Shown one piece after another: positions 1 to 5,636 of a DNA stretch of 7,277 nucleotides (within the stretch, counting starts at the first letter, position 1; each line of letters opens with the position of its first letter). Under the pieces are notes generated by a model. It made no database searches, was not told the DNA's origin, and was given only the letters and a program-made list of their open reading frames with translations. Position numbers and translations under genes: made by a program. Source of the stretch: Gemmatimonadota bacterium (GTDB taxonomy: Bacteria; ARS69); NCBI GenBank assembly GCA_021604925.1, contig BQJX01000130.1, forward strand, positions 1-7,277, read 5' to 3'.

Positions 1-1644
1 CACGTCGTGCACGGTCAGCGTGGCGCGCCCCGCCCGGGCCATCTCGTACTCGATCGCGGTGCCGGTGCGGAACGGATTGGGCGAGGCCCCGCGGAGCGCC
101 CCCACCCGACCGAGGCGACTGGGCTCTTCGGCCACTCCCACCGCGGACGGCTCCACGATCGTGAGCCGCTGGTCCGCCGCGACCGACACGAACACCTGCT
201 CGATGCCGCTGGGCCAGTTCACCACCAGCGAGTCCACGGTGGCCGCATCGCGCAGCCCCAAATGCTGCCGCAGGTTGTGGCTGCAGTAGCCGTCCGAGCC
301 CGCGACCTCACGCATCTGCCACACCGGGCTGCCGTCCACGATCGCCTTCGCGCGGATCCGAGCCCCGATCCCCGAGGTGTTGCTCACGGTCCCCACCAGG
401 TCCACGGCCAGCCAGTGGTTGCCGGTGTTCTGGGCTTCGTTCCGGTACAGGTAATCCTGCTGGTCGTCATCGATCCACGTGGCCACGTGAAAATCCAGGT
501 CGCCGTCGTCATCGTAGTCGCCGAACGACGCGCCGAACGACCAACCCTGATCGGCGTGCAACGGTCCGCTCGTGATGCGGAGCAGGGTGCCGCCGTCGTT
601 GCGATAGACGAAGTTGCGACGCAGCTGGCCCGGGTTGCCGAATCCGTTCGTGATCACCAGATCCAGATCGGCGTCGTTGTCGAAGTCCGCCCAGTGCGTC
701 CCGAAGCTCCAGCCGCGATCCGCCGACGGCCCGGTGGACACCAGCTCGGTGAACGTGGCGGAACCCGACTCCGTGAGCTCGTTGCGGAAGAACGTGTTGA
801 ACTGTCCGTTGTAGTTGGCCACCACGATGTCCAGGTCGCCGTCGTTGTCGTAGTCGCCCCAACTGGCACTCATGGAGGAGATGTTCGAGGAAGTCAGCGC
901 GCCCGCCGCCACTTCCACGAAGGTCGCCGTGCCGGTCTCCACCAGCTCGTTCCGGTACAGCTTGTTCGCCTGGTTCGATTCGTTCGTGACGAACAGATCC
1001 ACGTCGCCGTCGTTGTCGTAGTCGGCAAAGGCGCCGTGCCGCGATGTGTTCCCGTCGTTCACCACCGGCCCCACCGTGAGCGGCGTGAGCGCACCGCCGC
1101 CATCGTTCCGGTAGAAGAGGTTGTCGGTGGCGTTCGAGTTCGCCACGAACAGATCCAGGTCGCCGTCCTGATCGTAGTCGTTCCAGGCGCAGTCCTCCGA
1201 GAACGTGCCAGTCGTGGCGGCCGCCCCGGTGGTGACGCGCGTGAACGCACCTCCCCCCTGGTTCTCGAAGAGACCGTTGAACTCCCCGTACCAGCTCACC
1301 ACGAACAGGTCGTCGTCGCCGTCGCCGTCGTAGTCACCCCACGACGCGCCGTCCGCGCGCAGGCTGTCCTGGCTCACCGCGTTCGTGGAGTCCAGCGCGA
1401 ACACGCCGCCGTCGTTCCGGTACAGCAGGTTGAGCTCGTGCAGGGCTCCCCCGCGCGTGACGTACAGATCCAGGTCGCCGTCGCCGTCCACGTCGCTCCA
1501 GCTGCTGGCCCGGCCACCGCCGGCCTCCAGGGTGGGATGCACTCCGGTGATCTTGGTGAAGTCCTGCGCGGGAAGCGTGGTCGGGGCCGCGGCCAGGGCC
1601 AGGGCGGCAAGAAGCGAGCGGCAGAGCAGTCGGGGCGCCAGCAT
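1..1644 (-). CDS. Secreted FG-GAP/VCBS-repeat protein with ASPIC/UnbV domain (CRTAC1-like), 3' end outside window
   Basis: 548 codons are visible with no stop, so the C-terminus lies beyond position 1. The start ATG (1644-1642) follows GGAGGT (1655-1650) by 5 nt. Residues 1-26 look like a signal peptide: Arg residues near the start, an Ala/Leu core, and cleavage near LPA|Q. Seven FG-GAP-type repeats follow, each with a calcium-binding loop of the form D-x-D-x-D-G-D-L-D-L, starting at D51, D104, D156, D208, D264, D320 and D376. This suggests a seven-bladed integrin-like propeller. The sixth loop reads DNDADLDL, with Ala for Gly. Residues about 408-490 match ASPIC/UnbV (GIGARI, REVAGSDGY, HLGL, NWPSG). 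SPNPF at 521-525 begins a sorting/FlgD-Ig-like domain cut by the edge. The family is extracellular and probably binds calcium or carbohydrate; its ligand is unknown. It is transcribed divergently from the MocR-like gene. Domain calls are secure; the biological role is not. Confidence 0.93.
   Translation of the reverse strand, partial: MLAPRLLCRSLLAALALAAAPTTLPAQDFTKITGVHPTLEAGGGRASSWSDVDGDGDLDLYVTRGGALHELNLLYRNDGGVFALDSTNAVSQDSLRADGASWGDYDGDGDDDLFVVSWYGEFNGLFENQGGGAFTRVTTGAAATTGTFSEDCAWNDYDQDGDLDLFVANSNATDNLFYRNDGGGALTPLTVGPVVNDGNTSRHGAFADYDNDGDVDLFVTNESNQANKLYRNELVETGTATFVEVAAGALTSSNISSMSASWGDYDNDGDLDIVVANYNGQFNTFFRNELTESGSATFTELVSTGPSADRGWSFGTHWADFDNDADLDLVITNGFGNPGQLRRNFVYRNDGGTLLRITSGPLHADQGWSFGASFGDYDDDGDLDFHVATWIDDDQQDYLYRNEAQNTGNHWLAVDLVGTVSNTSGIGARIRAKAIVDGSPVWQMREVAGSDGYCSHNLRQHLGLRDAATVDSLVVNWPSGIEQVFVSVAADQRLTIVEPSAVGVAEEPSRLGRVGALRGASPNPFRTGTAIEYEMARAGRATLTVHDV
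490..1494 (-). repeat. Seven degenerate tandem coding repeats (FG-GAP units)
   Basis: The Asp/Gly-rich calcium loops recur at 1465-1494, about 1306-1335, 1150-1179, 994-1023, 826-855, 658-687 and 490-519. On the plus strand they read as variants of gtcgccgtcgttgtcgtagtc. Spacing is 52-53 codons between loops 1 to 4 and 56 codons between loops 4 to 7. The outer units therefore fall into two length classes. This is protein-domain duplication, not a non-coding repeat array. Confidence 0.85.
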
Positions 1645-1793
1645 GTTCGACCTCCATGGGATTGTTCCGGGAAACCGTCTCGCCTCCATTGTGACGCGCT
1701 TTGGATCTATCGAAAGGGCCAAGACGTGCAATAGTGAAGGGACCAAGTTTTACCTGCCGCGGCCCCCGGGGCGCGGCAACGGAGGTACCGAGC
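1645..1793. promoter_or_regulatory. Divergent intergenic spacer between FG-GAP gene and MocR-like gene
   Basis: These 149 bp must carry the 5' signals of both divergent genes. Each has a clear Shine-Dalgarno: GGAGGT at 1655-1650 for the minus gene and GGAGGT at 1781-1786 for the plus gene. I find no -35/-10 pair convincing enough to place. MocR/GntR regulators often bind such divergent spacers and control themselves and the neighbour, so this is the first place to look for an operator. That role is inferred from layout. Confidence 0.5.
1756..1777. repeat. GC inverted repeat just upstream of the MocR gene's ribosome-binding site
   Basis: GCCGCG (1756-1761) is complementary to CGCGGC (1772-1777). 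The centre is GGCCCCCGGGG, which adds further C:G pairs. In RNA this makes a strong hairpin ending 3 nt before GGAGGT (1781). It could lower translation of the regulator, or serve as a DNA dyad for autoregulation. In DNA this GC-rich it may also be incidental. Confidence 0.45.
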
Positions 1794-3287
1794 ATGCTTC
1801 TGCGCCTGGATCCGCTGCGACCGCTCGCCGAGCAGGTCTACGAGGCCCTGGGCACGGCCATTCGCACCGGCGAGTTGGCGGCGGGCGAGCGACTGCCGCC
1901 GTCGCGCCGGCTGGCCATTGACCTGGGGGTTTCCCGCAACACCGTGGTCGCCGCGTACCAGCAGCTCCAGGCGGAGGGGTATGTGGAAACGCGCGGCGCC
2001 GCGGGAACGCGCGTCGCCCGGGACATCCCGTCCCGCGGGCTTCCCGGTGCCCAGCCGGCCACGCCCCCGGCCGCGGCGCCCGCCGGGCCGCGACGTCGCC
2101 CCGGCACGTTGTCCCGGGAAGGGCAGCGCGTTCTCCGCGCGGGAAGCGTGTTCGCGCCGTCGACGCTTCTCGACCGCAGCCACCTGCCGTGGAACTTCGA
2201 TTACAACACCACGGTCTCGGATCCCATCGCCCGGCGCGCGTGGCACCGCGTGCTCCGTCGGGTCTCTTCCCGCTACGAGCCGGAGGCGGCACGGTTCGAC
2301 TTCCGCCGCCAGCCCGGCCCGCTCCACGAAGCCCTGGTGGACCATCTCCGCCTCACGCGCGGCGTGGTCAGCGAGTCCCGCCGCATCATCCTGACGAACT
2401 CGGCCCAGCAGGCATTCCAGCTGGCCGCCCGGCTCACCGTGAATCCGGGCGACAGCGTGGTGGTGGAGGACCCGCACTACCTCGGGGTGCGGAGGACGCT
2501 GGCCACGCAGGGCGCTCGCATTGTGCCGGTGGGCGTGGACCGGCACGGGCTCCGGGTGGACCGCCTGCCGCGCACCGGCCGGCCGCGGCTCGTGTACACC
2601 ACGCCTTCGCATCAGTTTCCCACGGGCGCGGTGCAGCCGCTGGGTCGACGGCTCATGCTGCTGGACTGGGCCCGCCGTCATCGGGCCTGGATCCTGGAGA
2701 ACGACCACAACTGCGAGTACCGCTACGAGGGCACATCGGTCCCGTCGATCCAGGGTCTCGACGACGGAGATCGCGTGATCTACGTGGGCTCGTTCAATCG
2801 GCTGTTCTCTCCGCCGCCGGCGCTGGGATTCATGGTGGTCCCCGAATCCCTGGTGGAGGTGTTCCGGGCCGGCGCTCTCATTGACGGCGTGGCGATCTCG
2901 CGGCTCGAGCAGGAGGCGCTCGCGGAGTTCTTCACGTCGCGCGACATGGAGAAGTTGCTGCGCCGCGCGTGGCGCAACGCGCGCGCGGCCCGGGGCGAGT
3001 TGCTGAGCGCCCTGCGTGCGCTCCCCCGTTCCGACGCGGAGATCCACGCCGCCGCCACCGGCATGCACCTTCACGTGGCCCTGAGGGGCTGGTCGCTGGA
3101 CGAGGTCCGCCGCCTGGTGGCGCGGGCGGAGGAGCTCGGCGTGGGAGTCTATCCCGACGAGCCGTTCTACCTGAAGCCCGCCGCGAACCCGGGACTCCTT
3201 CTCGGGTTCTGGCCGCTCTCCGCGGACGAAATCCACGAGGGCGTGTCTCGCTTGGGCCAGGCGATGCGCGACATTCGACCCGACTGA
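1794..3287 (+). CDS. MocR-family (GntR winged helix + aminotransferase fold) regulator with degenerate PLP pocket
   Basis: 497 aa. The start ATG at 1794 follows GGAGGT (1781-1786) by 7 nt; upstream in-frame starts lack this site and would add non-conserved sequence. Residues 8-75 are a GntR winged helix (RLPPSRRLAIDLGVSRNTV, then the wing ETRGAAGTRVA). A Pro/Ala/Arg linker spans about 76-125, and a fold-type I aminotransferase-like domain runs from about 130 to the end (EDPHY, TPSHQFPTG, RVIYVGSF, LLLGF). MocR proteins normally hold PLP on a lysine in a T-F-S-K motif; here the motif is S-F-N-R, giving Arg336. By gapless alignment to remembered GabR positions (constant offset of 24), Asp279 becomes Asn303, Tyr281 becomes His305 and Arg319 becomes Ala343, while Tyr205 is kept as Tyr229. 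The frame is intact, so this looks like a functional change rather than decay. The protein probably dimerises and binds DNA, without a covalent PLP sensor. Target genes are unknown; the divergent FG-GAP gene is a candidate. Confidence 0.92.
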   Translation: MLLRLDPLRPLAEQVYEALGTAIRTGELAAGERLPPSRRLAIDLGVSRNTVVAAYQQLQAEGYVETRGAAGTRVARDIPSRGLPGAQPATPPAAAPAGPRRRPGTLSREGQRVLRAGSVFAPSTLLDRSHLPWNFDYNTTVSDPIARRAWHRVLRRVSSRYEPEAARFDFRRQPGPLHEALVDHLRLTRGVVSESRRIILTNSAQQAFQLAARLTVNPGDSVVVEDPHYLGVRRTLATQGARIVPVGVDRHGLRVDRLPRTGRPRLVYTTPSHQFPTGAVQPLGRRLMLLDWARRHRAWILENDHNCEYRYEGTSVPSIQGLDDGDRVIYVGSFNRLFSPPPALGFMVVPESLVEVFRAGALIDGVAISRLEQEALAEFFTSRDMEKLLRRAWRNARAARGELLSALRALPRSDAEIHAAATGMHLHVALRGWSLDEVRRLVARAEELGVGVYPDEPFYLKPAANPGLLLGFWPLSADEIHEGVSRLGQAMRDIRPD

Positions 3288-3292
3288 ACGTT

Positions 3293-3344
3293 CGTTCGTT
3301 GTCATTCTTTCCAGAATCGCCGGGCCAAACCTCCCGTTCGTTGT
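3293..3344. repeat. 10-bp direct repeat CGTTCGTTGT, 42 bp apart
   Basis: CGTTCGTTGT occurs at 3293-3302 and again at 3335-3344. The 42-bp start-to-start distance equals about four helical turns, which puts both copies on the same DNA face. The first copy extends left as a triple CGTT run. Some MocR regulators bind spaced direct repeats, so a role as operator is conceivable. The site lies downstream of the regulator's own stop codon and far from the next start codon. Confidence 0.4.
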
Positions 3345-3481
3345 AAGACGTTCAAAGCGACCCTTGTAGAACTTGCAAAGCGCGTAGGTCCTGCCCGTGA
3401 CCGGCCGGAGTGCGCAGCCGCCGGACACGTCTGTGCAGATCCTACGCAACCTCCTCCCCCCGGCACCTTGGGTCCTCCGCC

Positions 3482-3534
3482 CGCCGGGCGACCTTGATGT
3501 GCGGGAGGTCGCGCCGGGCGTGGCTTTCCGACCT
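3482..3534. repeat. Cluster of dyads upstream of the sigma-54-type promoter
   Basis: GCGACCT (3488-3494) and AGGTCGC (3506-3512) form a perfect 7-bp inverted repeat. A further CGACCT at 3529-3534 makes a second dyad with the shared AGGTCG. CGCCGGGCG is repeated at 3482-3490 and 3512-3520, 30 bp apart. The cluster sits roughly 135-190 bp before the predicted transcription start, a usual distance for enhancer-binding-protein sites. Function is inferred from position only. Confidence 0.35.
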
Positions 3535-3643
3535 GCTGCAGGCCGGAACACCCCCGCGTCGAAAGGACGCCCGCCGAAGCATGAGGCTTGCCAACTTTCG
3601 GCATCCCTCGCGCTTTTGTACGCAGATCTGAGCCCTCGCCGGT

Positions 3644-3659
3644 TGGCACTGATCGTGCA
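3644..3659 (+). promoter_or_regulatory. Candidate sigma-54 (-24/-12) promoter
   Basis: The sequence TGGCAC-TGATC-GTGCA matches the RpoN consensus TGGCAC-N5-TTGCW. The -24 element is perfect, the -12 element has one mismatch, and exactly 10 nt lie between GG (3645-3646) and GC (3657-3658). Transcription would begin near 3670, giving an mRNA leader of about 128 nt before the ATG at 3798. No comparably good match was found in the other intergenic regions. Confidence 0.6.
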
Positions 3660-3674
3660 TCTACGGGCTCGGGG

Positions 3675-3784
3675 GCCGTACGACCGTCCGAACGGCGCCT
3701 CAGGCTGATTCCACTCAGCACCGGGAATGCGCGAATCAGCGGATTCGTTGGCCGTCGCAAACGAGCCGGCGCCCACCGAATCCG
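3675..3784 (+). promoter_or_regulatory. Structured 5' leader with competing hairpins
   Basis: A small stem CCGT/ACGG (3684-3687/3692-3695), with an alternative GCCGT/ACGGC, comes first. GCTGATTC (3704-3711) then pairs perfectly with GAATCAGC (3733-3740). CGGATTCGTTGG (3740-3751) pairs with 3773-3784 over 12 positions with one mismatch, ending at the Shine-Dalgarno GGAAGG (3785-3790). A third option, CGAATC/GATTCG (3732-3737/3742-3747), excludes both of the larger stems. This resembles a switchable leader controlling translation. It matches no riboswitch class I recognise. Confidence 0.4.
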
Positions 3785-3797
3785 GGAAGGGTCGAAG

Positions 3798-5450
3798 ATG
3801 AAGCAGCAACACACTCAGCACTCGATGGGCACGGGGATCGCAACCGCGATCGTCGCGCTCTTCCTGTCCCTGCCGGCCGCGGCCGGCGAGGTCATTCTGC
3901 CCCACGAGATGGAGTACCTGGGCGCGTTCCGCCTGGCGAACGACACCGCCTCGGACTCCGAGTGGCCGTCGGGCGGCGGAGGGATGACCTACCGTCCCAC
4001 CGGCGACGCGGGCGGCCCCAGTGACGGTTTCCCCGGCTCACTCTACGTGGTGGGCAAGCACGCCGTGGTCGGCGAGGTTTCCATTCCCATCCCGGTCATT
4101 CCGGAAGAGGAGTACGACGGCACCGCGCTGAACCGCGGCGTCCTGCTCCAGTCGTGGGCGGACCCCACCGGCGGCCTTCGCAGCACGGTGGATCTCGACA
4201 AGCTCGGCGGGGTGGCCTACCTGCCGCGTCAGGCCGGGCAAACGTCGGACAAGCTGTACTGGACGATCTTCGAGTACTACAACGCGAACGGCGCCAACCA
4301 CCTGAGCCATGGCATGTCGGAGCTGGATTTCTCCGACCTGCGCCCGTCCGGCGCCTGGCGCCTGGGCTCGGAGTCGGATGAAGACTTCCACTCGATGAAG
4401 ACGGCCGACTACATCTTCGACATCGATCCCGCCTGGGCCGATGAGCACATCGGCGGCAAGTACCTCGTGTCCGGTCGCCATCGCGAGAACGGCGCGTTCG
4501 GCGGTGCCCAGGGCCCCGCTCTGTACGCGTTCGCTCCGTGGCAGGATCCGTCGCTCGCCTACGGCGCAGAACTGGACGCGATCTGCCTGCTTCGCTACCC
4601 CACGGGAGAGGGGCACTTTCCCGAGTACTGCGCCGCGGACCGCTGGTCGGGCGGCGCGTGGATGACCGCCGGCGATCGTTCTTCGGTCATGCTGGTGGGA
4701 AGCAAGGGCAAGGGCGAGGTCTACTACGGCGAAGGCGGTTCGAACCGTTGCTCGTCGTCCAAGGGGTTCCACTGCGATCCGTACGAGGCACAGTTCCTGT
4801 TCTACGATCCGGACGACTTCGCAGCCGTCGCTCGCGGCGACCGGGAGCCGTGGGAAGTGCTTCCGTTTGCCACGGTGGTACCGTCCGAGATGTGGCCGAA
4901 GTGCCGCATCCAGCCGGCCGGCATCGCGTTCGATCGCGACCGCGGCCTCCTCTACGTTCTGGAGTACAACGGCACCCGGATCCCGGCCGAGACCGGCACG
5001 CGCGTTCCGATCGTGCACACGTGGCAGCTGTCCGGCGTCCCGCTCCCTCCGCCCGACACGGGTGGCGGCACGGGTGGCGACGGCGGAACCGGCGGTGATG
5101 GCGGGACCGGTGGGGACGGCGGCACGGGTGGCGACGGCGGATCCGGCGGCGACGGCGAGACCGAACAGGAAGACAAGCCGGACCAGGTGGCCCTGATCGA
5201 TCCGGAAGGCGTAGCGGTTTCGCCCAATCCGTTCCGGGGCAACACCATGATCTCGCTGGCCGCGGAGATCAACCCCGCGTCGACGCGGGCTTCCGTGCAC
5301 GACCTGTCCGGCCGCGTGGTCTACGACTTCGGCCGCATCGAGTCGAACGAGCTTCCGTGGACCGCCACGAATCTGGTGGCCGGGATCTACTTCCTGCGGG
5401 TCGCCACGCCCGGCGGCACCGTGACCAAGAAGATCTCGCTCGTGAAATAG
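3798..5450 (+). CDS. Secreted protein of unknown function with Gly-rich linker and C-terminal sorting domain
   Basis: 550 aa. The start ATG at 3798 follows GGAAGG (3785-3790) by 7 nt and begins a signal peptide: polar MKQQHTQHSMGTG, core IATAIVALFLSL, cleavage near PAAAG. The longer open frame back to 3588 crosses the promoter and leader and is not supported. Residues about 31-417 form one domain rich in short aromatic beta-like strands (GSLYVVGKH, GGVAYLP, KLYWTIFEYY, GKYLVSGRH, RGLLYVLEYNG). This suggests a beta-propeller-like fold, but I cannot name a family with confidence. Five of its Cys residues could form disulfides after export. A (TGGDGG)n linker at about 425-454 leads to a T9SS type A/FlgD-Ig-like domain at 472-550 (SPNPF, DLSGRVVYDF, GIYFLRV, KKISLVK). 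It probably acts at the cell surface or outside the cell. It stands alone between its own promoter and terminators. Confidence 0.9.
   Translation: MKQQHTQHSMGTGIATAIVALFLSLPAAAGEVILPHEMEYLGAFRLANDTASDSEWPSGGGGMTYRPTGDAGGPSDGFPGSLYVVGKHAVVGEVSIPIPVIPEEEYDGTALNRGVLLQSWADPTGGLRSTVDLDKLGGVAYLPRQAGQTSDKLYWTIFEYYNANGANHLSHGMSELDFSDLRPSGAWRLGSESDEDFHSMKTADYIFDIDPAWADEHIGGKYLVSGRHRENGAFGGAQGPALYAFAPWQDPSLAYGAELDAICLLRYPTGEGHFPEYCAADRWSGGAWMTAGDRSSVMLVGSKGKGEVYYGEGGSNRCSSSKGFHCDPYEAQFLFYDPDDFAAVARGDREPWEVLPFATVVPSEMWPKCRIQPAGIAFDRDRGLLYVLEYNGTRIPAETGTRVPIVHTWQLSGVPLPPPDTGGGTGGDGGTGGDGGTGGDGGTGGDGGSGGDGETEQEDKPDQVALIDPEGVAVSPNPFRGNTMISLAAEINPASTRASVHDLSGRVVYDFGRIESNELPWTATNLVAGIYFLRVATPGGTVTKKISLVK
5070..5159 (+). 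repeat. Five 18-bp in-frame units encoding TGGDGG
   Basis: Units start at 5070, 5088, 5106, 5124 and 5142 and encode TGGDGG four times, then SGGDGE. Third-codon positions vary between units (ggt/ggc/ggg, gac/gat), so the peptide is better conserved than the DNA. The tract forms a flexible, acidic hinge between the main domain and the sorting domain. It may vary in length between strains. Confidence 0.85.
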
Positions 5451-5456
5451 ACGGAC

Positions 5457-5493
5457 GCTCCGACCCGCCGCCGAATCCGGCGGGGGACGGAGC
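5457..5493 (+). terminator. GC-rich hairpin 6 bp after the secreted-protein stop codon
   Basis: GCTCCG (5457-5462) pairs with CGGAGC (5488-5493), and CCCGCCG (5464-5470) pairs with CGGCGGG (5478-5484). A small internal loop separates the two stems, and the apical loop has 7 nt. There is no U-tract directly after it, so it may act with the second hairpin or protect the mRNA 3' end. Confidence 0.55.
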
Positions 5494-5505
5494 CACCCGA
5501 TCCAC

Positions 5506-5549
5506 CGAAGAACGGGCCCAGGCCGCCAGGTGCGGTCTGGGCCTCTTCG
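5506..5549 (+). terminator. Second hairpin, likely intrinsic terminator
   Basis: A 12-bp stem pairs 5515-5526 with 5532-5543 (one G-U pair, 5-nt loop). It is extended by an outer stem CGAAGA (5506-5511) / TCTTCG (5544-5549) across a 3-nt bulge. It is followed by the pyrimidine-rich CTCCTATTGTT. It should separate the secreted-protein gene from the membrane-protein gene downstream. Confidence 0.65.
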
Positions 5550-5555
5550 CTCCTA

Positions 5556-5582
5556 TTGTTCCCCGCCCGCACAGACGATACT
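5556..5582 (+). promoter_or_regulatory. Weak candidate housekeeping promoter for the ligase-like gene
   Basis: TTGTTC (5556-5561) and GATACT (5577-5582) partly resemble -35 and -10 boxes, but the 15-bp spacer is short. The position, just after the terminator and about 55 nt before the ATG at 5637, fits a separate promoter for the gene. This rests on weak motif similarity. Confidence 0.25.
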
Positions 5583-5636
5583 GTCTCCAGGCGTGGGAAT
5601 CGCGCTGCCCGGCACCCCGACTCGAACGGCGACTCC

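Larger units (their letters stand above)
3288..3797. other. 510-bp non-coding region between MocR-like gene and secreted-protein gene
   Basis: I find no supportable gene on either strand; open frames here have poor composition and no ribosome-binding sites. The region holds a spaced direct repeat at its left end, a cluster of dyads near 3482-3534, a sigma-54-type promoter near 3644-3659 and a structured leader at about 3675-3784. No good intrinsic terminator follows the MocR-like gene; the only nearby hairpin, ATTCT/AGAAT at 3304-3317, is short and AT-rich. Confidence 0.7.

Noticed and set aside
7..1734. Long plus-strand open frame (575 codons) opposite the FG-GAP gene
   Set aside because: It is the antisense of the Asp/Gly repeats, reading as Val/Ala/Arg runs with no family signature. 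The minus strand has a signal peptide, calcium loops and an ASPIC domain.
1775..1790. Minus-strand sigma-54-like match CGGTACCTCCGTTGCC upstream of the FG-GAP gene
   Set aside because: The -12 half is good but the -24 half is poor, and the same bases are the regulator's Shine-Dalgarno on the other strand.
1721..3355. Near-identical words AAGACGTGCAA (1721-1731) and AAGACGTTCAA (3345-3355) on both sides of the MocR-like gene
   Set aside because: A 10-of-11 match between two spacers of this size is expected by chance at about this rate; kept only as a possible operator lead.
3588..3797. N-terminal extension of the secreted protein from a TTG at 3588
   Set aside because: It would bury the signal peptide 70 residues in and translate the sigma-54-type promoter and hairpin leader. 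The ATG at 3798 has a Shine-Dalgarno and begins a proper signal peptide.
1707..3905. 732-codon minus-strand open frame across the MocR-like gene and the non-coding region
   Set aside because: Arg/His/Gly-rich shadow of a high-GC gene; it runs through the promoter and leader and shows no domain.
5070..5159. RTX-type calcium repeats or a CRISPR-like array
   Set aside because: RTX needs GGxGxDx with a 9-residue period; here the period is 6 and lacks the hydrophobic position. The repeats are contiguous and coding, with no spacers.
4038..5300. 420-codon minus-strand open frame
   Set aside because: Shadow of the secreted-protein gene; low-complexity translation of the linker and no plausible start signal.
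5594..5609. Second sigma-54-like match (GG-N10-GC) upstream of the ligase-like gene
   Set aside because: Only the GG/GC spacing and a few bases fit; the -24 element reads TGGGAA rather than TGGCAC.
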